Origin: Thermaceae bacterium | GTDB lineage: Bacteria; Deinococcota; Deinococci; Deinococcales; Thermaceae | Length of the DNA stretch: 64,000 bases | Direction: 5' to 3' | Assembly (NCBI GenBank): GCA_015478585.1 | Contig: JADMIM010000002.1 | Span: 25,970 to 89,969, forward strand | In this document: piece after piece, positions 25,053-32,929 of the stretch | Position numbering within the stretch: position 1 is the stretch's first letter | How the letters are laid out: the number at the start of each line of letters is the position of its first letter | The notes under the pieces: generated by a model | What the model saw: only the letters and a program-made list of their open reading frames with translations | Told to the model about the DNA's origin: nothing | Database searches by the model: none | Position numbers and translations under genes: made by a program

Positions 25053-25124
25053 AAGCGCAGTATGCGGTAATACCGCTTTCATTTCATAAGTGCCCCCAGC
25101 CTTCTCCTTTTCTTTTTTCGCTGA

Positions 25125-25130
25125 TAGCAT
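25125..25130 (+). promoter_or_regulatory. mutS -10 box, leaderless type
   Basis: TAGCAT followed by exactly 6 nt and then the ATG of mutS, the same geometry as moaB. No Shine-Dalgarno is present. Confidence 0.5.
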
Positions 25131-25136
25131 AACCCT

Positions 25137-27668
25137 ATGAACCTCAAGGGCCAGGGCTCTGGCCCCCTATCCCCTTTACTCCTGCAATACGTTGAGCTGC
25201 GCGATGCCTACCCCGACTATTTGCTGCTGTTCCAGGTGGGCGACTTCTACGAGACCTTCGGCGAGGATGCCGAGCGGCTTTCCAAGGCGGCGGGCCTCTA
25301 TCTGACGCACAAAACCAGCAAGGATTTCACTACCCCGATGGCCGGAATCCCGGTGCGTTCGGGTGATACCTACCTCGAGCGCCTGCTCAAGCTGGGTTTC
25401 CGGGTCGCGGTGGCCGACCAGATGGAGCTGGCCAGCAATGCCGAGGGACTGGTGCGCCGCGAAGTGACGCAGCTCCTCACACCCGGCACCATTGTTCAGG
25501 AAAACCTGCTGCGCCCCGAGGCCAACTATCTGGCCGCTCTGAGCACCGGCGATGGCTATGGGCTGGCTTTGCTGGACGTGAGCACCGGAGAGTTCCGGGG
25601 AACTGTGCTCTACGGGAAGAACACCGTCTATGACGAACTGTTTCGTTATCGTCCGGCAGAGGTGCTGCTGGCTCCTGAGTTATATCGCAATGAAGCCTTT
25701 CTGGGTGAGTTCCAGCGGCGCTTCCCGCTGATGATCTCCGAGGGGCGCTTCGAGCTGGAGGCGGCCCAGGCCGCGCTACAAGCCCAGTTTGCCCAGCTTC
25801 CGGCGGGTCTGGATACGGTGGCCCTGACGCGCTCGGCGGGGGCGCTGCTGAGCTACGCGGTGCAGTCGCAGGAGGGTTCGCTGCCACAGGTGCGGGGTTT
25901 CGTGCGCTACGACCCCAGCGCCTTTATGCAGATGAGCGAATCCACGCTTAGAACTTTAGAGGTCTACGAACCCAGCTCGGTAGGCGACCGCAGCGAGGAG
26001 CGCACCCTGATGGGCGTGCTGGGCCTGACCCGCACCGCCCCTGGACGACGTTTGCTGCGGGCCTGGCTGCGCCACCCGCTGGTGGAAGAAGCCCCCCTGC
26101 AAGCCCGTTTGGATGCGGTAGAAGCGCTGGTGCGGGACGGGGTTTTGCGCAGTGAGGTGCGCAAGGTGCTGTACCGTATGCTCGACCTCGAGCGCCTCTC
26201 TAGTCGTCTGCTGGCTGAGCGGGCCTCGGCGCGGGATTTATCGGCTTTGCAGCGCAGCCTTTGGCTGCTGCCGGAACTGGCCGGGCTATTGCAGGGCTTC
26301 CTGCCGCTCTCGAGCCTTTCCGAGCGTTTGCCCATGCTGGGCCAAGCTGCCGAGAAAATCGGGGCCGCGCTGATACCCGAGCCGCCCTTAAAGCTCACCG
26401 AAGGTGGCCTCATCCGGGAGGGCTTCGATGCCGACCTGGACGCGCTGCGTCAGCATGCTGAGGAGGGCCGGGCCTGGATTGCCAGCCTCGAGGCCGCCGG
26501 GCGCGAGCAGACCAAAATTCCCAGCCTCAAGGTGGGCTACAACGCGGTGTTTGGCTATTACCTCGAGGCTACTCGTCCCTACTACGACGCGGTTCCCAAG
26601 GATTGGCGGGCGGTGCAGACCCTCAAGGATCGGATGCGCTTCACTACCCCCGAACTCAAAGAGCAAGAGCGCAAGATTTTGCAGGCCGAGAGCGAGGCCA
26701 TCAAACGCGAATACGCGGTGTTCCTCGAGCTGCGCCAAGCGCTGGCCCAGTTTGCTGACGAGGTGCGCCAGGCCGCGCAGGTGCTGGCCGAACTCGACGT
26801 ATATGCCGCACTGGCCGAAGCTGCTGCCGAGTTTGGCTACAGCAGGCCAAAGTTTTCGCACGAAGGCATTTTGGAGATTCGCTCTGGACGGCATCCAGTG
26901 GTCGAGCGCAGCGTCTCCTTTATCGCCAACGACCTTTCCATGAACGCCGCCGCCCGGCTGCTGATCCTGACCGGCCCCAATATGTCGGGCAAGTCTACCT
27001 ATCTGCGTCAGACCGCGCTAATTGCCCTGCTGGCCCAGATTGGCTCCTTCGTGCCGGTGGAATCGGCCACCCTGCCGCTCTTTGACCGCATCTACACCCG
27101 CATCGGAGCCTCCGACGATATCGCTGGGGGTCGCAGCACTTTTATGGTGGAGATGGACGAGCTGGCGACTATCTTGCAGCACGCCAGCGCCCGCAGCCTG
27201 GTGCTGCTCGATGAAATCGGGCGGGGAACCAGCACCTACGACGGGCTTTCGCTGGCCTGGGCCGCCTGCGAACACCTGCACGACACCACCAGGGCTTATA
27301 CCTTGTTTGCCACGCATTATTTTGAACTCACCGCGCTCTGCAATCATCTGCCGGGGGCGCGAAATTTTCATGTGGCTGCCAAGGAGGAGGCCGAAGGGCT
27401 GGTGTTTTATCACCAGGTTTTGCCCGGCCCGGCCAGCCAGAGCTACGGCCTCGAGGTAGCCAAGCTGGCAGGCGTGCCGCAGCCGATACTGGCTCGAGCC
27501 CAGGCTATTTTGCAAGGGCTGGAAGCAGAAAAAGGTGATTCGGGCAAAGCCGTATTGGACGAACTCCTGAACACCGACCCGACCCGTCTGACCCCGCTGG
27601 AAGCGCTGAGTTTATTGGGGCGGCTGCGGCAAAAGCTGCAAAGGATTACGCTGGACTCGTTGGTTTGA
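25137..27668 (+). CDS. mutS: DNA mismatch repair protein MutS
   Basis: 843 residues. The mismatch-sensing Phe-x-Glu is present in LLFQVGDFYETFGEDA (Phe37, Glu39). The ATPase has GPNMSGKSTYLRQ (Walker A), LVLLDEIGRGTSTYDG (Walker B/signature) and ATHYFELT. It recognises mismatched bases and recruits MutL. It heads the mutS-orf-mutL unit. The ATG start has no Shine-Dalgarno but a well-placed TAGCAT box. Confidence 0.97.
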   Translation: MNLKGQGSGPLSPLLLQYVELRDAYPDYLLLFQVGDFYETFGEDAERLSKAAGLYLTHKTSKDFTTPMAGIPVRSGDTYLERLLKLGFRVAVADQMELASNAEGLVRREVTQLLTPGTIVQENLLRPEANYLAALSTGDGYGLALLDVSTGEFRGTVLYGKNTVYDELFRYRPAEVLLAPELYRNEAFLGEFQRRFPLMISEGRFELEAAQAALQAQFAQLPAGLDTVALTRSAGALLSYAVQSQEGSLPQVRGFVRYDPSAFMQMSESTLRTLEVYEPSSVGDRSEERTLMGVLGLTRTAPGRRLLRAWLRHPLVEEAPLQARLDAVEALVRDGVLRSEVRKVLYRMLDLERLSSRLLAERASARDLSALQRSLWLLPELAGLLQGFLPLSSLSERLPMLGQAAEKIGAALIPEPPLKLTEGGLIREGFDADLDALRQHAEEGRAWIASLEAAGREQTKIPSLKVGYNAVFGYYLEATRPYYDAVPKDWRAVQTLKDRMRFTTPELKEQERKILQAESEAIKREYAVFLELRQALAQFADEVRQAAQVLAELDVYAALAEAAAEFGYSRPKFSHEGILEIRSGRHPVVERSVSFIANDLSMNAAARLLILTGPNMSGKSTYLRQTALIALLAQIGSFVPVESATLPLFDRIYTRIGASDDIAGGRSTFMVEMDELATILQHASARSLVLLDEIGRGTSTYDGLSLAWAACEHLHDTTRAYTLFATHYFELTALCNHLPGARNFHVAAKEEAEGLVFYHQVLPGPASQSYGLEVAKLAGVPQPILARAQAILQGLEAEKGDSGKAVLDELLNTDPTRLTPLEALSLLGRLRQKLQRITLDSLV

Positions 27669-27717
27669 GGCTAAGTTGAGGAGTAAGCTAACCGCTCTCC
27701 GCCAGGGCAAAAGTCTT

Positions 27718-28368
27718 ATGCCCACAAAGATAGCGCAGGACGTAAACCTCACCATGACACGCAGAGCCATCAACCGCCTCGGCCTAATCACGGTGTTTCT
27801 CATTGGAATGCTGGCGGGGGGCTCTTGGATGGCCTGGTGGCGTGGTGCAGCGCCGAGCAAAAATCTAGTATCGCTGCCCAGCAACGCTGTTCTGCTGCCA
27901 GTCTATGGTCTCAATGCCCGAGGTCTTTGTGGGCAACGGGTGCTTTATCTGACGATTGAGACCAAAGACGATGTGCAGAAGGGTTTTGCCGAGCTGCTCG
28001 AGAAGCTATTGGCAGAGAAGTTCTCGAGCCTGCCTGCCGACCTGGCCTTTAGCCAAACCGCCGGAAAGTTGGTAGCGACGGTTAATCTACGCAACCCCGA
28101 GTGGGCCCAAGGGCGAGATTTTTATCAACAACCCTGGGTCAAATATTTCAATATGGGCACTACTGGCAGTGTAGCAACGGAGCTAACCCTAGTGGAGACG
28201 CTGCTCCAGCCTGCCTTTGGTGGGAGGTGGATTGACGAACTGAGGCTTCGCTACGAAGGCAAATTTGGCGACCTGACCGATCATGGGGGCTTAGAGGAAA
28301 AATATCTCCGCACTGTGGGTAGATATCAGAAAGGTTGGTTCAACTGTGATCCGCAAGCTATCCCCTGA
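27718..28368 (+). CDS. Hypothetical membrane-anchored protein, GerMN-like
   Basis: 216 residues from the ATG at 27718; TTG at 27676 would add 14. One membrane helix at about 22-41 (GLITVFLIGMLAGGSWMAWW) is followed by an extracytoplasmic domain. The order of motifs (VLLPVYGL...LVATVNLRNPEW...GTTGSVATELTLVETLLQP...IDELRLRYEGK) resembles a GerMN domain, but this is weak. It lies between mutS and mutL, and its end overlaps the start of mutL by 23 nt, so it is co-transcribed and probably coupled. A link to mismatch repair is not evident. Confidence 0.65.
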   Translation: MPTKIAQDVNLTMTRRAINRLGLITVFLIGMLAGGSWMAWWRGAAPSKNLVSLPSNAVLLPVYGLNARGLCGQRVLYLTIETKDDVQKGFAELLEKLLAEKFSSLPADLAFSQTAGKLVATVNLRNPEWAQGRDFYQQPWVKYFNMGTTGSVATELTLVETLLQPAFGGRWIDELRLRYEGKFGDLTDHGGLEEKYLRTVGRYQKGWFNCDPQAIP

Positions 28369-29974
28369 ACTGGTGCGCGAAATTGCCGCCGGGGAAGTGA
28401 TTTCTGGCCCGGTGGACGTGGTGCGTGAGCTGCTCGAGAACGCCCTCGATGCCGGGGCTTCGCGTATTACCATCGAGCTGTGGGGCGGTGGGCGCGACAA
28501 AATTGTGGTCAGTGACAACGGGCTGGGCATCGCCAAAGAAGAACTGGCCCTGGCCCTGGAGCCGCACGCCACCAGCAAACTCGAGCATTTGGGGCAGATT
28601 TCCACCTTGGGCTTTCGCGGGGAGGGCTTGTGGGCGATTCGCCAGGCTGGGCAGGTTAGCCTGACCAGCCGACCCGCTCATCAACTCGGTGGCGCGACCC
28701 TGAGGGCTTTTGGCGAGGAAACCCAGCTCCACGAGCACCCCGCCCCGGCTGGCAGCAAGGTCGAGGTCTCGAGCCTGTTTAGCCACCTGCCCGCCCGAAG
28801 AAAAGCCCTCGAGGCCCCGGCCCAAGAAGCCCGGCAGGTAATTCATCTGGTCGGGCGCTACCTGCTGCACCGCCCGCAGGTGGCGCTGCGGCTGGTAGTA
28901 GATGGGGAAGAGAAAATCAACTATGCCGCCGGGAGCCCCGCTGAAGCTGCCAAACTGCTGTGGGGACCGGTGGTGGCCAACCGCCTGCTGGCCCTCGAGA
29001 CGGCTGAAGGCGCTTTCCAGCTGAAAGGACTGCTTTCGCGGCCCGAACTCTCCAGGCCCCGCCGCGACCGGCTGCTGCTGGCCCTCAATGGTCGCCCGGT
29101 GGAGTGGCCAGAAGCGCTGCTACAAGCGATTCTGGCGGCCTACAAGGAACTCTTGCCCGCAGGCCAATATCCCCTTGGGGTGCTGAACCTACAACTGCCA
29201 TTGGAGCGGGTGCTGGTCAATACTTCACCAGATAAGTCCAAAGTCCGGCTAGTCGAGCCAGATTCCATCGTGGCCTTCGTGGAGAGCGCTATCCAAAGCC
29301 TGCTCTCGGCGCATCCGCTGGCCCGGGCTCTGCCCGAGCCCACTGCTCTGAGTGGCCCCACGCCCGTGCGCAAGGGCAGCTTCCCCGAGCTGCGCTATAT
29401 AGGACATTTCCGCGAGCTGTATTTGCTGGCCGAGGCCGAGGGTGAGCTGTATGTAATTGACCAGCACGCTGCCCACGAGCGCATCCTCTACGAGGAGCTT
29501 TCGCGCCGCTACCAACACCAAGCTCCGATGGATTTACCCCACCCCGAGCTGATTTCCCTCAGCCTGGGCGAGGAGCTGAACTTCGCCGAGCGGGCAGCGG
29601 AACTCGAGCAGGTCGGTTTGGTGCTCGAGGCCTTTGGCCCGCAAAAATACCGCATCCGCAGCCTCCCGGCCTTTCTAGCGGGCTATCCTTCCCTGGCAGC
29701 GGAGGTGGTGCGAGGAAGCCTGGGCGGCTCGAGCTTTGCCGCGGCCTGGCGGGCGGTATTGGCCCGTATGGCCTGTCTGCCTGCCATCAAAGCGGGTCAC
29801 GCGCTCTCGGGTGCTTCGGCCCAGGCTTTGCTGGACGCGCTGGCTGGCTGTGAACTGCCCTGGGTCTGCCCCCACGGGCGGCCCACCGCACTGGTCATGA
29901 GCGAACTCGAGCTCTCGAGGCGCTTCGGGCGGCGCGGGGTGCGGGCAGTGGAGCGCAGCAAGGTAGAAAATTAA
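28346..29974 (+). CDS. mutL: DNA mismatch repair endonuclease MutL
   Basis: 542 residues from a GTG inside the preceding gene. GHKL ATPase motifs: VRELLENALDAG (Glu28, Asn32), VVSDNGLGI and GFRGEGL. The last usually reads GFRGEAL. The C-terminal domain carries DQHAAHERILYEEL (from 372), the DQHA(X)2E(X)4E metal site of MutL proteins that nick DNA themselves, and CPHGRPT near the end. That is expected for bacteria lacking MutH. The position usually occupied by NVHPxKxEVRF reads NTSPDKSKVRL, an unusual variant that keeps the Lys. It works with the MutS made from the same operon. Confidence 0.95.
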   Translation: MIRKLSPELVREIAAGEVISGPVDVVRELLENALDAGASRITIELWGGGRDKIVVSDNGLGIAKEELALALEPHATSKLEHLGQISTLGFRGEGLWAIRQAGQVSLTSRPAHQLGGATLRAFGEETQLHEHPAPAGSKVEVSSLFSHLPARRKALEAPAQEARQVIHLVGRYLLHRPQVALRLVVDGEEKINYAAGSPAEAAKLLWGPVVANRLLALETAEGAFQLKGLLSRPELSRPRRDRLLLALNGRPVEWPEALLQAILAAYKELLPAGQYPLGVLNLQLPLERVLVNTSPDKSKVRLVEPDSIVAFVESAIQSLLSAHPLARALPEPTALSGPTPVRKGSFPELRYIGHFRELYLLAEAEGELYVIDQHAAHERILYEELSRRYQHQAPMDLPHPELISLSLGEELNFAERAAELEQVGLVLEAFGPQKYRIRSLPAFLAGYPSLAAEVVRGSLGGSSFAAAWRAVLARMACLPAIKAGHALSGASAQALLDALAGCELPWVCPHGRPTALVMSELELSRRFGRRGVRAVERSKVEN

Positions 29975-29987
29975 ATTTTTTAGCCCC

Positions 29988-30025
29988 TCTCCCATTCAGG
30001 GGGAGGTTGGGTGGGGGTGACGTGA
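29988..30025. repeat. REP-like C/G palindrome
   Basis: CCCCTCTCCC and GGGGGAGG form an imperfect hairpin after a TTTTTT run, just beyond mutL. It resembles the elements at 13704 and 32829. It could serve as a terminator for mutL only weakly, since the T-run precedes the stem. Confidence 0.35.
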
Positions 30026-30179
30026 CAGCGACCTGCCATTTGCTGCGTCCTCAAGCCCTCTTTTTGCCGCAAACTGCACGTTCAATCACCGCGTCCCCCA
30101 CCCCAGCATGGGCAACCAGCTTAGCGCCCGCCAGGGGGAGGAGCTTGATTCTCGAGGGGGGGCATAGTTAGTGCTGTTC

Positions 30180-30228
30180 CAACCCTCGGCCTTGAGCTTT
30201 GGACCTTCAGCCTTTAGCCTTAGGCCGA
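30180..30228. repeat. Heptanucleotide repeat tract
   Basis: In clean phase: CCTTGAG CTTTGGA CCTTCAG CCTTTAG CCTTAGG. It ends directly at the start of purU, leaving no room for a Shine-Dalgarno. Confidence 0.6.
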
Positions 30229-30229
30229 T

Positions 30230-31090
30230 ATGCAGGCCGATACCACCGCCCGTCTCCTCATCACCTGTCCTGACCGCCCTGGCATCGTGGCAGCCGTGAG
30301 CAGTTTTTTATTCAACCACGGGGCCAATATCACCGCCCTTGACCAGCATTCCACCGACCCCGAAGGCGGGCTGTTTTTCATGCGCCTGGAGTTTCAGACC
30401 CCGCGCCTGGATGTGCCCAGAGCCAGCCTCGAGGCCACTTTTGCGGCTTCGGTGGGAGCCCGCTTCGAGATGCACTGGCGCATCAGCTATGCCGCCGACC
30501 GCAAAAAAGTTGCCATCCTGGTTTCCAAATACGACCATGCCCTGCTCGAGCTGCTGTGGCGTAACGCCAACGGCGAGCTACCGGGCACGGTTTCACAGGT
30601 GGTCTCCAACCACCCCGATCTCCGGGCCGAGGTCGAACGCTTTGGCATCCTCTATCATCAGGTGGTCGTCGAGAAGGATAAAAAGGAAGAAGCCGAGGCC
30701 CAGATTCTCGAGCACCTGCAAGGCTCAGACCTGGTGATTCTGGCCCGCTATATGCAGATTCTCAGCTCGAGTTTTGTGGCCCACTTTCCCCACCGTATTA
30801 TCAATATTCACCATTCCTTTTTGCCCGCTTTTATCGGAGCCAGCCCCTACAAACAGGCTTATACACGGGGCGTGAAGCTCATTGGAGCTACCGCCCACTA
30901 CGTCACCGACGAACTCGACCAGGGGCCGATTATCGAGCAAGACGTAGCCAGGGTCTCGCACCGGCAGGGCGTGGCAGAACTGGTGCGCCTGGGGCGCGAT
31001 TTGGAACGCAACGTGCTGGCCAGGGCCGTGCAGTGGCATCTGGAAGACCGGATTTTGGTGTATGGCAACAAGACGGTGGTGTTTGTGTGA
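30230..31090 (+). CDS. purU: Formyltetrahydrofolate deformylase
   Basis: 286 residues. An N-terminal ACT regulatory domain ([20 protein letters not shown]) is followed by a formyl-transferase-fold catalytic domain with [11 protein letters not shown] and [12 protein letters not shown]. It hydrolyses 10-formyl-THF to formate and THF, balancing one-carbon units; the ACT domain usually senses Met or Gly. The length is typical. The ATG directly follows a heptad tract, so no ribosome binding site is visible. Confidence 0.94.
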   Translation: MQADTTARLLITCPDRPGIVAAVSSFLFNHGANITALDQHSTDPEGGLFFMRLEFQTPRLDVPRASLEATFAASVGARFEMHWRISYAADRKKVAILVSKYDHALLELLWRNANGELPGTVSQVVSNHPDLRAEVERFGILYHQVVVEKDKKEEAEAQILEHLQGSDLVILARYMQILSSSFVAHFPHRIINIHHSFLPAFIGASPYKQAYTRGVKLIGATAHYVTDELDQGPIIEQDVARVSHRQGVAELVRLGRDLERNVLARAVQWHLEDRILVYGNKTVVFV

Positions 31091-31160
31091 GGGAAGCGAT
31101 GCAGAGAGCTAAAAGAGTCTTCTCGAGTCGCACGTCTCAGGTCAAATCAACATCCTCGCA

Positions 31161-31219
31161 GCAGAACGGCATTATCAACCTATCAAAGAACACTGTGCAG
31201 GACGCGGCCTTTGTTTTTG
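31161..31219 (+). repeat. 73-bp dispersed repeat, copy c (diverged)
   Basis: AACGGCATTATCAACCTATC and AAGAACACTGTGCAGGACGC correspond to the centre of the repeat. The left part has decayed. A heptad tract follows, as for the other copies. Confidence 0.5.
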
Positions 31220-31270
31220 AACTTTAGCCTTTAGCGTTCGACGTTAGACGGCTTACCTTTTGCGGCTACA
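31220..31270. repeat. Heptanucleotide repeat tract
   Basis: In phase: CTTTAGC CTTTAGC GTTCGAC GTTAGAC GGCTTAC. It follows repeat copy c. Confidence 0.55.
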
Positions 31271-31398
31271 GCTCGAGCCACACTATTTTTTAGCTTGGTG
31301 TTTGGTTGGTTTCAAAAGGCAAAAAGACCAGCCTCTCACAATCTGAGTTCACCCGCTCTTCATCGAGGTTTATTACACTAGAAGAGGAGGTTTTTGAG

Positions 31399-32676
31399 AT
31401 GTCCATGAGAACTACCGCGCTCGGATTTGGTATCGTGACCCTCATCGCGGGCGGCGTGGCTTGGTGGGGCTTGAGCAATAGTCAGACCCAAACCCAGGCT
31501 CAGGCTGTCCCAACGGCAAACCAAGCAGTTCAGACTCCCGATCAGATTCAGGCTCAGGCTAGCCAGGCCCAGGAGCCAGGAGCTTTATTACAAAACGAAC
31601 GCAACACCATTGACATCGTGCAGCGCACCGGAGATGGGGTGGTGTACGTCTCGGTGCGCAGTATGCCCCAGGCCAACACCAGCGACCCCTCCAACTTTTT
31701 CGCGCCCTTTATGCAGCAGCAACCGCAGCAGGGCACGGGTTCGGGTTTCGTGATTGACACCGAGGGTCTGATTCTCACCAATTATCACGTAGTAGACGGA
31801 GCTACCGAAATTACCGTCAAGTTTCACAATAACCCCAAAACCTTCCCCGCCAAGGTCGTGGGCACAGCCCAACCCCTGGACATGGCCTTAATCAAGGTGC
31901 AAGCCCCCAAAAGCCTGCTCAAGCCTATGGTGCTCGCCAACTCCGACTTAGTTAAGGTGGGACAGAAGGCCATCGCCATGGGTAACCCTTTTGGCCTGGA
32001 GTTTACCGTGACCGAGGGTATCGTTTCGGCTATCCGGCGCAACCCCGGAGCCATCGGCGACCAGAGTGGCTTCATTCCCAGCGTAATTCAGACCGATGCC
32101 TCTATCAATCCGGGTAACTCCGGTGGCCCCCTGCTCAACAGTGCGGGGCAGGTGGTGGGCATCAACACCGCTATCTACAGCACCAACGCCCAGTTTGGCG
32201 GGGAGGGCCAGTCGGCGGGGATTGGCTTTGCCATTCCCATCAACATTGCCAAACAGTATCTGCCCGACCTCAAAGCGGGCAAGAAGCTCACCGCCGACGA
32301 ACTCACCAAGAGCCGCCCCCGTCTGGGCGTGAGCTTATATCCAGCGCTGGGACTTTATCCCAACAGCATCCGCAGCCAGAACAAGCTGCCCGATAATGGC
32401 CTGATGGTGCAACAAGTCGAGAAGGGTGGCCCCGCCGAGAAAGCCGGGCTGAGGGCCGCGACCCGCATGGTGCAACTCCAGACCCAAAACGGTGACATGG
32501 TGGATTTGGGAGTCAACGGGGATGTGATTTTGCAAGCCGATGGGGTAGATATAGGCGGTATCACCGACCTGCGCGAGGTCATCCTCAACAAAAAACCCGG
32601 CGAGGCCATCACCCTCAAGGTTTGGCGGGACGGTCAGAGCATAAACGTGAAGATCCTGCCGCAGGTCATCAAGTGA
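31399..32676 (+). CDS. HtrA/DegP-type trypsin-like serine protease
   Basis: 425 residues. One N-terminal membrane anchor or uncleaved signal (about 7-25), a Gln/Ala-rich linker, a protease domain with the triad His in TNYHVVDG, Asp in LDMALIKV and Ser in PGNSGGP, and a single C-terminal PDZ domain. It acts in the periplasm on misfolded proteins. The ATG at 31399 has GAGGAGG 8 nt upstream; the longer frame from 31306 is unsupported. It is monocistronic. Confidence 0.93.
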   Translation: MSMRTTALGFGIVTLIAGGVAWWGLSNSQTQTQAQAVPTANQAVQTPDQIQAQASQAQEPGALLQNERNTIDIVQRTGDGVVYVSVRSMPQANTSDPSNFFAPFMQQQPQQGTGSGFVIDTEGLILTNYHVVDGATEITVKFHNNPKTFPAKVVGTAQPLDMALIKVQAPKSLLKPMVLANSDLVKVGQKAIAMGNPFGLEFTVTEGIVSAIRRNPGAIGDQSGFIPSVIQTDASINPGNSGGPLLNSAGQVVGINTAIYSTNAQFGGEGQSAGIGFAIPINIAKQYLPDLKAGKKLTADELTKSRPRLGVSLYPALGLYPNSIRSQNKLPDNGLMVQQVEKGGPAEKAGLRAATRMVQLQTQNGDMVDLGVNGDVILQADGVDIGGITDLREVILNKKPGEAITLKVWRDGQSINVKILPQVIK

Positions 32677-32702
32677 TGCCAGGCGCGGGTAGATAAGCCC
32701 TG

Positions 32703-32875
32703 TCGCAGTTTTCAGAAAGAAGCCTGAGCAGCTAAGCTCATACCGTCGCAAGCCTATTTTTTGCCGCTCGAGTATCGGCATAGCTGGATGACGTGCCGTC
32801 ACTTCGCTCGAGTATCGGAATAAGTCCTTAGCCCCTCTCCCTCGAGGGGAACCAACGTCACTGAAGACCGCGATA
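32703..32875 (-). mobile_element. MITE-like element, copy 5 (enlarged)
   Basis: Right-end sequence GCAGTTTTCAGAAAG at the left and GAAGACCGCGATA at the right mark an inverted copy of 173 bp. The extra length comes from a duplicated CTCGAGTATCGG-containing segment and a REP-like CCCCTCTCCCTCGAGGGG (32829 onward). It lies between htrA and the next gene. Confidence 0.6.
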
Positions 32876-32915
32876 GGCTTTGGCCTTTCTTCATCCAGAG
32901 TGGGGGAGTCATTTT

Positions 32916-32921
32916 TATACT
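32916..32921 (+). promoter_or_regulatory. -10 box upstream of the secreted peptidase gene
   Basis: TATACT with 8 nt to the ATG at 32930. There is no Shine-Dalgarno, so a leaderless or near-leaderless transcript is likely. Confidence 0.45.
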
Positions 32922-32929
32922 GAACCCTA

